A stretch of DNA of 44,691 nt from an uncultured Pelagibacteraceae bacterium (GTDB taxonomy: Bacteria; Pseudomonadota; Alphaproteobacteria; Pelagibacterales; AG-422-B15): the NCBI GenBank assembly GCA_902518415.1, contig CABYGA010000009.1, positions 1 through 44,691 on the forward strand. The letters are read 5' to 3'. Under the pieces are notes generated by a model that saw only the letters and a program-made list of their open reading frames with translations, did no database searches and was not told the DNA's origin. Position 1 is the stretch's first letter; the number at the start of each line of letters is the position of its first letter. Positions 1-9,076 of the stretch are shown here, in pieces. The position numbers and the translations under genes are program-made.

Positions 1-506
1 CCCCATTGCCAACCCATCTCAATTGGATAAATAACTCCTGTTAGTATCGCTACAAACAAAAAGAAAGGCCAAATTTTTATTCTTTCAGCCAAAGTTCCTG
101 AAACAATTGAAGCTGTTGTTGCACAGAATACCATCTGGAAAAACCAGTCAGATCCATCAGAATAACCAGTCGCTACTGCTGAACCATCGCTCCATGTAGT
201 AAATGTTCCAATATATCCACCTTCTGGAATACCGTATGCAAGGTTATAACCTACTAACCAGAACATTATTCCAGCAATAGAATATAAGCCTATGTTTTTT
301 GCAGCAATTGTTGAAACACTTTTAGATGTAACCAGACCAGATTCTAACATACAGAATCCAGCAGCCATCCACATCACCAAAAATCCACTTATTAAAAATA
401 ATAATGTATTCAATGCATAAGCTGTTTCGTCATCGACAGCGGCAAATGCATTGGCAGATAATAGTGATGAAAACAATACTGTATAAAGTAGTACTTTTTT
501 TAACAT
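1..506 (-). CDS. amt: Ammonium transporter (Amt family), N-terminal part; C-terminus lies off the left edge
   Basis: Minus-strand reading from ATG at 506 gives MLKKVLLYTVLFSSLLSANAFA... followed by ...GFLVMWMAAGFCMLESGLV.SKSVSTIAAKNIG... and ...IWPFF.F.AIL.GVIYPIEMGWQWG, closely parallel to the complete Amt at 678..1958. Absent from the ORF track because it is truncated. Confidence 0.9.
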   Translation of the reverse strand, partial: MLKKVLLYTVLFSSLLSANAFAAVDDETAYALNTLLFLISGFLVMWMAAGFCMLESGLVTSKSVSTIAAKNIGLYSIAGIMFWLVGYNLAYGIPEGGYIGTFTTWSDGSAVATGYSDGSDWFFQMVFCATTASIVSGTLAERIKIWPFFLFVAILTGVIYPIEMGWQW

Positions 507-577
507 ATATTTTCTCCCTATATTTAATTTTATAAGGGCATCTTTTATCAAATGAAGGGTTTCACAATTACTGATGT

Positions 578-592
578 TTGCCAAAATGACAA
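578..592 (-). promoter_or_regulatory. Candidate promoter/operator element upstream of the truncated amt
   Basis: Minus strand TTGTCATTTTGGCAA, 72 nt upstream of ATG 506. A near-identical element sits at almost the same distance before the second amt. Confidence 0.45.
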
Positions 593-625
593 AGTGTGAA
601 TATTTTTGAAAACGTTGAAAATGTT

Positions 626-653
626 ACTGCCTCACTCCTAGAAGTGAGGCAGT
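626..653 (-). terminator. Stem-loop between tandem amt genes; probable intrinsic terminator or attenuator of the upstream amt
   Basis: ACTGCCTCACT-cctaga-AGTGAGGCAGT: perfect 11-bp stem with 6-nt loop, 25 bp past the amt stop at 678; on the minus strand it is followed by AACATTTTCAACGTTTTC (only moderately T-rich). Confidence 0.7.
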
Positions 654-677
654 ATGTATAAAAATTAATGATTAAAA

Positions 678-1958
678 TTAGTCTCTAATTGAATAAGCAA
701 TCACTCCTACCTCAGCTTTATCAGTGCCTAATTTTTCTGCTTCTTCACTGATTCTAAGTCCAACTGTGTTTTTAATTACATAAAAAACAATGAATGAGAC
801 AATGAAAACAAATGTAATTACTGAGATAATTCCAATGATTTGTGTGCCGAAAGATGTGTCAGGATTAGAAAAGGGAACAATAAGTGTACCCCATATTCCA
901 GCAAACATATGAACTGGTATAGCGCCAACAACATCATCTAATTTAAGAGAGTTTAGGAAATTTGTTCCAACATACATTATTAATCCACCTATCGCCCCAA
1001 TAACAATAGCAGCCATTGGTGAAGGCATAAGCGGTTCTGCAGTAATTGAGACAAGTCCCGCAAGCGCGCCATTTAACATCATAATAATATCTGTTTTGCC
1101 GCCAACCAATCTAGTAATAACTGCGCCAGCAATACAACCTCCACAACCTGCTAATTGAGTATTCATGAATATTCTAGACATTGCCGTCGAGTCTTCATAT
1201 GAACCCAAAGCTAATTGCGAACCACCGTTGAAACCATACCAACCCATCCATAATATAAATGTACCAAGAGTTACAAGTGGAATGGAAGAAGCGGCGAAAG
1301 GTTCCATATTTGCAGGATCACCCGTATTAGAGAATCTTCCTAAGCGTGGTCCTAATAAAATTACTCCTGCGAGTGCAGCTGCGCCACCACATGCGTGTAC
1401 AATTGTTGATCCAGCAAAATCTGAAAAGCCAAGAGTAGCAAGCCATCCACCTCCCCATTGCCAACCCATTTGGATTGGATAAATTATACCACCTAAAATT
1501 GCTGCAAATATAAAAAATGGCCAGATTTTAATTCTTTCAGCTACTGCTCCTGATACAATTGAAACTGTGGCACAAACAAATAACGCCTGAAAAAACCAAT
1601 CAGAGGCATCTGAGTAACCTGTTTCTAGTGATGAAGAGTCAGTCCATGTAGAGAAAGATCCTATATATCCCCCCTCTGGAATGCCATAACCTAAATTGTA
1701 GCCTACAAGATAAAAAACAACACAAACAATAGCGAACTTACCAATATTCTTTGCCGCAATTGTTGATACACTTCTTGTTGTCACCAAGCCTGATTCAAGC
1801 ATACAAAAACCTGCAGCCATCCACATAACTAAAAAGCCACAAATAAGAAAAGAGAAAGTATTAAAAATATATTCAACTTCCGCACTAACCTCTGCCAATG
1901 CAGATGAATTGAAAAAACAAAAAAATATTGTCGAAAAGACTAAAATTTTTTTAAACAT
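678..1958 (-). CDS. amt: Ammonium transporter (Amt family) with N-terminal signal-like segment
   Basis: 426 aa; Amt signatures including TIVHACGGAAALAG and IPVHMFAGIWGTL (twin-histidine regions). Confidence 0.95.
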   Translation of the reverse strand: MFKKILVFSTIFFCFFNSSALAEVSAEVEYIFNTFSFLICGFLVMWMAAGFCMLESGLVTTRSVSTIAAKNIGKFAIVCVVFYLVGYNLGYGIPEGGYIGSFSTWTDSSSLETGYSDASDWFFQALFVCATVSIVSGAVAERIKIWPFFIFAAILGGIIYPIQMGWQWGGGWLATLGFSDFAGSTIVHACGGAAALAGVILLGPRLGRFSNTGDPANMEPFAASSIPLVTLGTFILWMGWYGFNGGSQLALGSYEDSTAMSRIFMNTQLAGCGGCIAGAVITRLVGGKTDIIMMLNGALAGLVSITAEPLMPSPMAAIVIGAIGGLIMYVGTNFLNSLKLDDVVGAIPVHMFAGIWGTLIVPFSNPDTSFGTQIIGIISVITFVFIVSFIVFYVIKNTVGLRISEEAEKLGTDKAEVGVIAYSIRD

Positions 1959-2034
1959 AAATTACCCCTAATAAATAAATTTAAAAATTAAATTTATATT
2001 CTAGTTATAATTTGTGATACTCAATTTCAGTTTA

Positions 2035-2049
2035 TTGCCAAAATGTCAG
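2035..2049 (-). promoter_or_regulatory. Candidate promoter/operator element upstream of amt
   Basis: Minus strand CTGACATTTTGGCAA, 77 nt upstream of ATG 1958; matches the 578..592 element. Confidence 0.45.
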
Positions 2050-2095
2050 AGAAATATGAAAAACGCTGGATTACATAGATATTGAATTAACTGGG

Positions 2096-2260
2096 CTATT
2101 TATTGATATTTCGCCAAGCATCTATGGCCAAAAAGACCATTGCTATCATCATGCCAAGATAAATAACATAAGAGAAACCGAATCCATATGCGGTTAAGTA
2201 GGCCCAACTAAAAAGACTTCCTACTACTAACGATATAATGGATGGGACTAAATATTTCAT
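2096..2260 (-). CDS. Small hydrophobic membrane protein, 54 aa
   Basis: ATG at 2260, TAG at 2096..2098; translation MKYLVPSIISLVVGSLFSWAYLTAYGFGFSYVIYLGMMIAMVFLAIDAWRNINK. Fills the gap between the DUF3604 gene and amt; below the ORF-track size cutoff. Confidence 0.55.
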   Translation of the reverse strand: MKYLVPSIISLVVGSLFSWAYLTAYGFGFSYVIYLGMMIAMVFLAIDAWRNINK

Positions 2261-2272
2261 TTAAAATAAATT

Positions 2273-4678
2273 TTAGGATAAATAATCTATATAAATTGGC
2301 GATGACCAAGCACGATGCTCATCTATTTCAGAGCAAGTCTCAATGTCTCTTGGATGCCTCCAGTCTTGAGTGCAAAGCTTAAACTTTATACAATTTCCAT
2401 CTGCATCAAATTCGCAAACACCACCCTTAACATTAATTTGTGGTGTGGGCACTTCAATGGCCCTTACATAATAACTTACATCTTTTTGATCTATCGAAAA
2501 ATCTTTATCCGAGAATTTAAAAGAACAGCCTAGTTCATTTGGATCACAGTAATGCGTATACCATGGGTCTAGAATTCGTCCTTCAATAGGTTGATCTACA
2601 TACTCTTGTGGCAAAACTTTAATTACTTCAATTCTATGAATAAATTTTCGATCGTCTGAAGGATTGTAACATTCGTTAAAACACAGCTCATCTACTCTTT
2701 CCTCACCCAATGCATTATATGCATCCTCAGGACAACCTGGCTTCTGAACAAACGAGCCCATAGCTTTAACTTCGAATTCTGGTTGAGTGCCTGTTTCAAT
2801 AGAGGAACCCATAGTGATTTTTTTACTTTCACTAATTAAATTAAACCAGAGCAATATACGCGTACCACTTGTTGCATAAGTTTCTTTTCTTTTTAAAGCA
2901 TCCCAGATTTCCTCTTTAGATCGTCCGTCAGAGTGAACAGCTGCGAGTCCTCCAGTGGTGAAAAAACCTCTCTGCCTTTCCCACTCAACAGTATTGAATC
3001 CAACAATTAAATCAGGAATATCATAAACCTGTGGGTGTGAAGGAGAAACAAAAGAGTCGCCGATCGGGTCGGAATTCCTTCCAATTGGACTTGTACTCTT
3101 AGGAAAATAATATGGCTTCAAATGTAAAACCTTGTCCAAAAACTCACTTGGGGGTCCACTGCCATCAATATTATTTCCAAAAAGTTCTTTGTAACCACTT
3201 CCTGGTGCGGCTAAATGATTATCACTCGAACCTATGAAACCATATCTAAATCTGTGTTTTGAGCCATCTTCTTTAAATTTTGTTAACGCTAATCCATACT
3301 GAGAACTTCCACCAGGAACATGGTTCATAGGTGGACTAAAACAATCTAAACATTGCCCAGATATGTTTCGGTCAAAATCTGTAAACGTTGGAACCACGTT
3401 GTACCCTGATCTTCCTCTATTTACTGACGCTTGTTCAGTTACTTCTCTTCTTTCGCTACATTCTGAAACTGATTCACCTTCGGCAATACATCTTTCATAG
3501 ATTACTTTACCCGCTTGCCAACATTGAGGGATATAATTATCAGATGGCTCCGGGCAAGTTTGAGTACCTATATCAATGATCTCATTCTCTCCAGACTGGT
3601 TTTTAAGAGTAAATGTTCCCTGGTCTAAGTCAATTTCTCCCATGGTGAATGTAAATGGTCTGATTACTTCCTGTCCATCTCTTACAACATCAACTCCTCT
3701 CCATGAGCGATATTCTTCTGAATTTCCATGCCCAGAATAAGTTTCTAATAATTCAAACATTTTTGGATATTTTTTTGAAATCTCTAAACCTTTATCTAAG
3801 GTATATCCAGCAGGAGTATAAAGCCCCCAAGTCTGCCCGTGCGGTATAACCATGTAGTCACTATCATATTCCTCAAGCCTATTTACTAAATCTAATGGGG
3901 TTACTGCTTCTTCATGACAGTTCATTGGTAGATCTTTAGAAAGTACACCTCGCTCACAATTTTTTATTTTTCCTGTTTCCGCAAAGTATCGATTTATATC
4001 GTTATATCTTTTGAAATTTTCAAAATCCACAAATGGGAAAAATACATTTGGTACTAACGGCCTAGAAGTCATTGCTTGTCGAGTTACAGATAACGATGCA
4101 ATAGCTCTGCTTGGAACTGCTTCATCAGATTCTTCTTTCAAAATAACATTATGATGACCCCAATGGTTTCCTCTTATAACGCCTACTTGTGTCCACTCCC
4201 ATCCCAAAAAAGCAACACAATCTGGATTAGCAGGATCAATATTTAAAGCGTTACATTTCCTGATCGTTTCTTTTGTTTCCATCCACCGTTTTGGTGTAGT
4301 TGCTTCAGCATGATCATTGATTGACCAAAAATCTAATGCCGAACAATGCCTTGCAAAGTCGCAAGCATCTGCAACAGGATGCACACCGTGACCACCAGTG
4401 ATGGGAAGACTCATCATATGTGCATCAGCTGAAAATGTTGAATGAACATGAAGATCACCAAACAAAATTTGTTTAGTTGGCAACTCGTTAAGAGTTGCCA
4501 TTGCGTTTAATTGCCTTGTCTCCTTATCTTTTACAAACTCGATAGTATTAATTTTACCAGTGATTTCGCCTCCATCTAAATCTTCACTAAATAAATGGAA
4601 TTCTAAAACTACGAGTAAACTAATTATAAAGAGGATTGAAAGAATGAAAAAATATTTTATAACTTTTACAATACTCAT
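2273..4678 (-). CDS. DUF3604 domain protein, membrane-anchored or secreted, PHP-like metal hydrolase family
   Basis: 801 aa; N-terminal hydrophobic segment; GDLHVHSTFSADAHMMSLP signature, ...GFIGSSDNHLAAPGSGYKE..., ...GFFTTGGLAAVHSDGRSKEEIWDALKRKETYATSGTRILLWF, characteristic of DUF3604. Confidence 0.88.
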   Translation of the reverse strand: MSIVKVIKYFFILSILFIISLLVVLEFHLFSEDLDGGEITGKINTIEFVKDKETRQLNAMATLNELPTKQILFGDLHVHSTFSADAHMMSLPITGGHGVHPVADACDFARHCSALDFWSINDHAEATTPKRWMETKETIRKCNALNIDPANPDCVAFLGWEWTQVGVIRGNHWGHHNVILKEESDEAVPSRAIASLSVTRQAMTSRPLVPNVFFPFVDFENFKRYNDINRYFAETGKIKNCERGVLSKDLPMNCHEEAVTPLDLVNRLEEYDSDYMVIPHGQTWGLYTPAGYTLDKGLEISKKYPKMFELLETYSGHGNSEEYRSWRGVDVVRDGQEVIRPFTFTMGEIDLDQGTFTLKNQSGENEIIDIGTQTCPEPSDNYIPQCWQAGKVIYERCIAEGESVSECSERREVTEQASVNRGRSGYNVVPTFTDFDRNISGQCLDCFSPPMNHVPGGSSQYGLALTKFKEDGSKHRFRYGFIGSSDNHLAAPGSGYKELFGNNIDGSGPPSEFLDKVLHLKPYYFPKSTSPIGRNSDPIGDSFVSPSHPQVYDIPDLIVGFNTVEWERQRGFFTTGGLAAVHSDGRSKEEIWDALKRKETYATSGTRILLWFNLISESKKITMGSSIETGTQPEFEVKAMGSFVQKPGCPEDAYNALGEERVDELCFNECYNPSDDRKFIHRIEVIKVLPQEYVDQPIEGRILDPWYTHYCDPNELGCSFKFSDKDFSIDQKDVSYYVRAIEVPTPQINVKGGVCEFDADGNCIKFKLCTQDWRHPRDIETCSEIDEHRAWSSPIYIDYLS

Positions 4679-4718
4679 AAGAAAATTATTTGATAATAAT
4701 TAAGTATAATTAAGTATA

Positions 4719-5633
4719 ATGATTCATGCAATGACCAAGATCTTAAATAAAAATAGTCTTATATTTATTATTGCAATAATTTTAGGCATAGCCCTTATTT
4801 TTTATGAGACTATTTCATTCAATGATGAGTTTCTTCAGCTCAAAGATAGAAAGGCTGTCGCTTTAGTAAATGATGTTGTAATTTCTGAAGATCAATTTCT
4901 AAAATATGCTTCAAACCTAGGAGCAGATATTCAACCAGAAGATGATGTTGAAATCTTAGAATTATTATTAGAACGAATGATAGAAGAGGAACTTCTTGTA
5001 CAAAGAGGAATTGAACTTGATCTGCATAAGAAGGACATTGGTGTCAGAAAAGAAATGATAAAACAGGTGATTGACTTCATAATTCAAGTTGAAAAAAATC
5101 AGTTTAATGAAGAAGATATTAGAGATTTTTATAATGAAAATATTGGAAAGTATAGACCTACACAAAAAATTCAATTTCAATCAATATATATTAACTCTCT
5201 CAATAAAGAGTCTGTTCTACTAGGCACAGAGTCAGATTTAAAGACGCTTCAGCCAAAGTTATTAAACTTATATGATGAGCTTAATACAAAAGATTTTTTA
5301 GATATTAAATCTAGTTATGATGAAAATAATTTTTTTGAGGTTCCCGATAAGTTAATTAATATTAAAGATTGTAATCTTCTTTTTGGTAAGTCTATATGCA
5401 ATCAAATTGCTTCACTAAATATTGATGAAGTATCTCAACCCATATTTTTTGATAATGGATATTTTATCTTTAAGCTTGTAGATCAGGTTAAACAAGAAAT
5501 TAATGAAGACTATTATAATGAAATTAGAGAGAAGATTATTTTTGATTACAACAATGGTTTAGATGATGAAAAATTAAAAAACTATCTAAAATACTTAAAA
5601 GATAATTCTGAAATTGTTCGATATTCTTTTTAA
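4719..5633 (+). CDS. PpiC/SurA-like peptidyl-prolyl cis-trans isomerase, N-terminal TM anchor
   Basis: 304 aa; N-terminal TM; SurA_N-like ...AVALVNDVVISEDQFLKYASNLGADI...LLERMIEEELLVQRGIELDL...; C-terminal parvulin-like region ...IDEVSQPIFFDNGYFIFKLVDQ... Confidence 0.75.
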   Translation: MIHAMTKILNKNSLIFIIAIILGIALIFYETISFNDEFLQLKDRKAVALVNDVVISEDQFLKYASNLGADIQPEDDVEILELLLERMIEEELLVQRGIELDLHKKDIGVRKEMIKQVIDFIIQVEKNQFNEEDIRDFYNENIGKYRPTQKIQFQSIYINSLNKESVLLGTESDLKTLQPKLLNLYDELNTKDFLDIKSSYDENNFFEVPDKLINIKDCNLLFGKSICNQIASLNIDEVSQPIFFDNGYFIFKLVDQVKQEINEDYYNEIREKIIFDYNNGLDDEKLKNYLKYLKDNSEIVRYSF

Positions 5634-6861
5634 ATTTATGCATATTTGTAAATTACTAATAATTTTAATATTTCTTTTATTTAATTCACAATCATATGCC
5701 CATTATTTTAGTGAGTCCTTTTCTAAGTGGAATATTATGGGATCAGATATTATTGCTAATTTCTCCATACTAGAATTGGAAGCAACAAGAGTGCTTCAGG
5801 TTAAAGAATATGAAAAAATTTTAATAGACAACGAGCTTAATGAAAAAGATATATTTAAAATTTATTTAAATGATCACATTCATGTTTATTCAGCTGATGT
5901 AAAATGTCAGTCTAGCAATAACATTAGAGAGTTAAGTTCAGATGAAGGCTATTTAAGATATGAACTAGAATTCCAATGTCCTTCAGAAGAAAATATAAAG
6001 ATAATTAATAATGCTTTATTTAATGTTATTCAAAGTCATATTCATATAGCACGAATATATTTAGAAAATGATTTACTCACAGAGAAAGCACTTTTTTTTA
6101 ACGATCAATCAGTTGATATATCAGAAAAGGAAACTCAATTAAGTTTTTTTAGCAGTTTTAAAAATTTTTTTTATTCTGGACTAAGTCATATTTTAGGAGG
6201 GTATGATCATCTTCTCTTTATCCTAGGACTGCTCATTATAGTTACAAATCTTAATAGACTTATCTTAGTCATTACTGGCTTTACCATTGGACATAGTCTT
6301 ACCTTATTCTTATCTTTAGTTGAGATTGTTCAAGTAAATGCAAGCATAGTAGAATCACTTATTGGATTTACTATTATGTTTGTGGGTTTAGAATATTTCT
6401 ACAAACATAATAACGGAAAATTATTAAGCTTGGGGTATCTAGTTTTACTTTTACCCCTATTATTTATTTTAAGCTTTATTACTAATATCCAGTTTTCTGG
6501 ATTCCTAATGATGGGCTTATTACTATTTTCTGTAGGATATTTTTTTCTCAAAGAAAATTTGAAGAATAGTGATAATTTATTAATATTAATAACTATAGTA
6601 TTTGGGCTCATTCATGGCTTTGGCTTTGGAGGATTTTTATTAAATACAGAAATAAACTCAGGCAATATTTTATCAGGTTTATTAGGATTTAATTTAGGAG
6701 TTGAATTTGGTCAAATATTGTTCGTATTAGCAGTATTATTAATATTTCAATTAGTTGATTTTATTCGCCTGAATTTCATTATTAATTTATTTAAAGATAC
6801 TTCTTTTGCCTTGCTGATTTGTTTTGGCCTATACTTTTTTATTCAAAGACTAATAGTTTAA
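5614..6861 (+). CDS. HupE/UreJ-family membrane protein with N-terminal extracytoplasmic domain
   Basis: 415 aa; signal peptide; GLSHILGGYDHLLFILGLL, FTIGHSLTLFLS, FGLIHGFGFGGFL are HupE/UreJ_2-type motifs. Start could be 5614 or M at 5638. Confidence 0.8.
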   Translation: MFDILFKFMHICKLLIILIFLLFNSQSYAHYFSESFSKWNIMGSDIIANFSILELEATRVLQVKEYEKILIDNELNEKDIFKIYLNDHIHVYSADVKCQSSNNIRELSSDEGYLRYELEFQCPSEENIKIINNALFNVIQSHIHIARIYLENDLLTEKALFFNDQSVDISEKETQLSFFSSFKNFFYSGLSHILGGYDHLLFILGLLIIVTNLNRLILVITGFTIGHSLTLFLSLVEIVQVNASIVESLIGFTIMFVGLEYFYKHNNGKLLSLGYLVLLLPLLFILSFITNIQFSGFLMMGLLLFSVGYFFLKENLKNSDNLLILITIVFGLIHGFGFGGFLLNTEINSGNILSGLLGFNLGVEFGQILFVLAVLLIFQLVDFIRLNFIINLFKDTSFALLICFGLYFFIQRLIV

Positions 6862-6862
6862 T

Positions 6863-7309
6863 TTATATAAAAATTATTAGTATAATTGTCAGTATTGATA
6901 CCGTTAATGAAAGTATCAGTTTCATTGTAATAAACCAAAGGGGCGTAATCTTAAGCTGCTGATAAAGATAGTAATCGTGTAATAGAGATATAACATACCC
7001 GATAAGCAATAGTAACAGGGAAAGTTTTAAATTTTCTAAAGATAATAACGCAGCCCATGAAATTAGCGCTGGAATTACTGTTATTAAAAGTGGAGTAAAA
7101 ACATAATAAATTTTGTCTGCAAAAGCTGTTATCAACCCCCATTGTATACCTCCTAAAAAAGATGAAATGATTGCAGCGTAAGCAATATAAATAAATATCA
7201 TTAAATTATATATTTCATCATTAGGTGGAGAGATGAAATACATCAAAAATATTATGATGAATGGAACAAGTCCCAGTAAACCAAGAATATATGATTGCTT
7301 TTGACCCAT
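6863..7309 (-). CDS. DUF3429 family small membrane protein
   Basis: 148 aa; multiple TMs; GLLGLVPFIIIFLMY...AYAAIISSFLGGIQWGLI resembles DUF3429. Confidence 0.7.
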   Translation of the reverse strand: MGQKQSYILGLLGLVPFIIIFLMYFISPPNDEIYNLMIFIYIAYAAIISSFLGGIQWGLITAFADKIYYVFTPLLITVIPALISWAALLSLENLKLSLLLLLIGYVISLLHDYYLYQQLKITPLWFITMKLILSLTVSILTIILIIFI

Positions 7310-7318
7310 TATTAAATA

Positions 7319-9037
7319 CTAATCTGTAAATAATCCTAGAAACTTCAAGAATTCGATATTACCTCCCTCAACTTGAATGGTATCATTTGCAAGGGATAAA
7401 GATATTGAAGCAATATTTCTTAACCCCGCTAGTGTTTCCTTTATGGTTTGTTGATCGCTATATATTTTTAAGTCATTCTTCTCAGCGGGTAATAAACTTA
7501 ATTCAGCTACTCCTTTTCTGATCTTGATTGTAAAAGTTTCTTGGTTATCAGAAAATGAAAAAGAAACTGTTTGAATTATATCAATGGCTTTCTCAGGATT
7601 CAAATTTACAGGAAGTGATTTCATAATTGCATCCATTGGCGTTGCTCTTAGTTGATCTGGAGTTGCTTTATTATTATCAGCACTAATTATAAATTCATCT
7701 CTTAATTCAGCTGCAACTGTTTTATAAAAATAATAATCATTTGAAGCTGATTGATAATTAGATAGTTTATCAGCTGCGCTAGATTTTATTTCTTTTGCTT
7801 TATCATCATCTTTGTTAATTGCTAATAACATATCGGCAAGTTCCATAGACCATTGATACTCACCCACAGAAAAAGCATTTAATGCCTCATCAAGAATTTT
7901 AGTTTGCTTTTGTGCCATCTCAGATAGCTTTATTGCCCTTTGTTCGTTTGTGAGGGGATGTAGATCACTAATGTTACCACTGAACCATCCTATGTAACCA
8001 CTGAATGTAGATCTTATATACGATGAAATTGATCCGTAAAATTCTTGTAAATAAGGAGAATTAGCTAAATGTTCAGGTAGTTTTACTTTTTCAACTATCT
8101 CATCTGGTGTAAAACCTTTATTAATATATCTTATTGTTTGGTCATGCACAAATTGTATGCCATCTCTATAATCTGTTAAAGCTTTCGAAACATTTTCGGT
8201 TCCAGAAATCGGACGAGAGTGACTCGGTATTAAATATTCGGCATTTAACATCCTGATTTTATCAAGGCTTTGAACCCATTCCATTGGATTCCTGAATTTT
8301 GTTCCTCTTATTGCATACAGATTTGCAAAAGATCTATAAAAATTATCTCCTACCATTACTGCATTTTTGTCAGGCAACCAAACGTAAAGATGATCGTCTG
8401 TTTCGCCAGGTACATGAGCTAAGATAAAAGTTAAGCCATCGACTTCAAATTTTAATTCATCTTTAAAAAGTTTTGTTGGCCTTACTAAGCCAAATGTTGA
8501 CTCACTATTGATTTCCATGAAACCTCCTATGCCCTGATGTACGATCTCTTCATCCGGCAAGGGAATTCCGAACTGTCTATTTGTTCTCTCTAATATAACT
8601 GGTCTTATGGTGGTTGCTATATTATCAAGATTATAAATTATATTCTCTTGGGCATAGATCTCAGTTTGGTTATCTTCGAAGAATACTGTTGCGCCACCTA
8701 AATGATCTAGATGGTTATGAGTATAAACAATAGCAATAATAGGTTTTTCTGAGATCTTTCTAAAATCTTTATAGAGTACTTCAGCACTTTCTATAGAACC
8801 TAAAGTATCGACAATAACTAGGTTATTCTCTGTCTCAATCATAATAGAATTTGCAATTCCATAGCCAACGCCGACATAAATATCGTCTGTGACCTCAATT
8901 AATTCTTTTCTGAACTCATATTTATGTTTCTGAGACAAGCCTTGCTCAGAGTCTAATGTCTCATTAGACTGATTTTGGTCACTACATGAGATAAGAAAAA
9001 ATAAACATAATAAAATTATTTTGAAATGATTGATCAT
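7319..9037 (-). CDS. Alkylsulfatase-like MBL-fold hydrolase, lipoprotein
   Basis: 572 aa; lipobox LISC; metal motif THNHLDHLGG, then HVPGETDDHLYVW and PSHSRPISG; dimerisation domain and C-terminal SCP2-like domain as in SdsA1/BDS1-type enzymes. Confidence 0.85.
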   Translation of the reverse strand: MINHFKIILLCLFFLISCSDQNQSNETLDSEQGLSQKHKYEFRKELIEVTDDIYVGVGYGIANSIMIETENNLVIVDTLGSIESAEVLYKDFRKISEKPIIAIVYTHNHLDHLGGATVFFEDNQTEIYAQENIIYNLDNIATTIRPVILERTNRQFGIPLPDEEIVHQGIGGFMEINSESTFGLVRPTKLFKDELKFEVDGLTFILAHVPGETDDHLYVWLPDKNAVMVGDNFYRSFANLYAIRGTKFRNPMEWVQSLDKIRMLNAEYLIPSHSRPISGTENVSKALTDYRDGIQFVHDQTIRYINKGFTPDEIVEKVKLPEHLANSPYLQEFYGSISSYIRSTFSGYIGWFSGNISDLHPLTNEQRAIKLSEMAQKQTKILDEALNAFSVGEYQWSMELADMLLAINKDDDKAKEIKSSAADKLSNYQSASNDYYFYKTVAAELRDEFIISADNNKATPDQLRATPMDAIMKSLPVNLNPEKAIDIIQTVSFSFSDNQETFTIKIRKGVAELSLLPAEKNDLKIYSDQQTIKETLAGLRNIASISLSLANDTIQVEGGNIEFLKFLGLFTD

Positions 9038-9076
9038 TAAATGAATTTGTTTGGTAAATTAATTTTGAACTAAAAT

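Noticed and set aside
1165-1482. 105-aa plus-strand ORF
   Set aside because: Antisense to amt, low-complexity composition typical of a shadow ORF; no family resemblance.
6849-6881. ACTAATA...TATTAGT inverted repeat at the HupE/DUF3429 convergent junction
   Set aside because: A/T-only 7-bp arms with a 19-nt loop; too weak to call a terminator in such AT-rich DNA.
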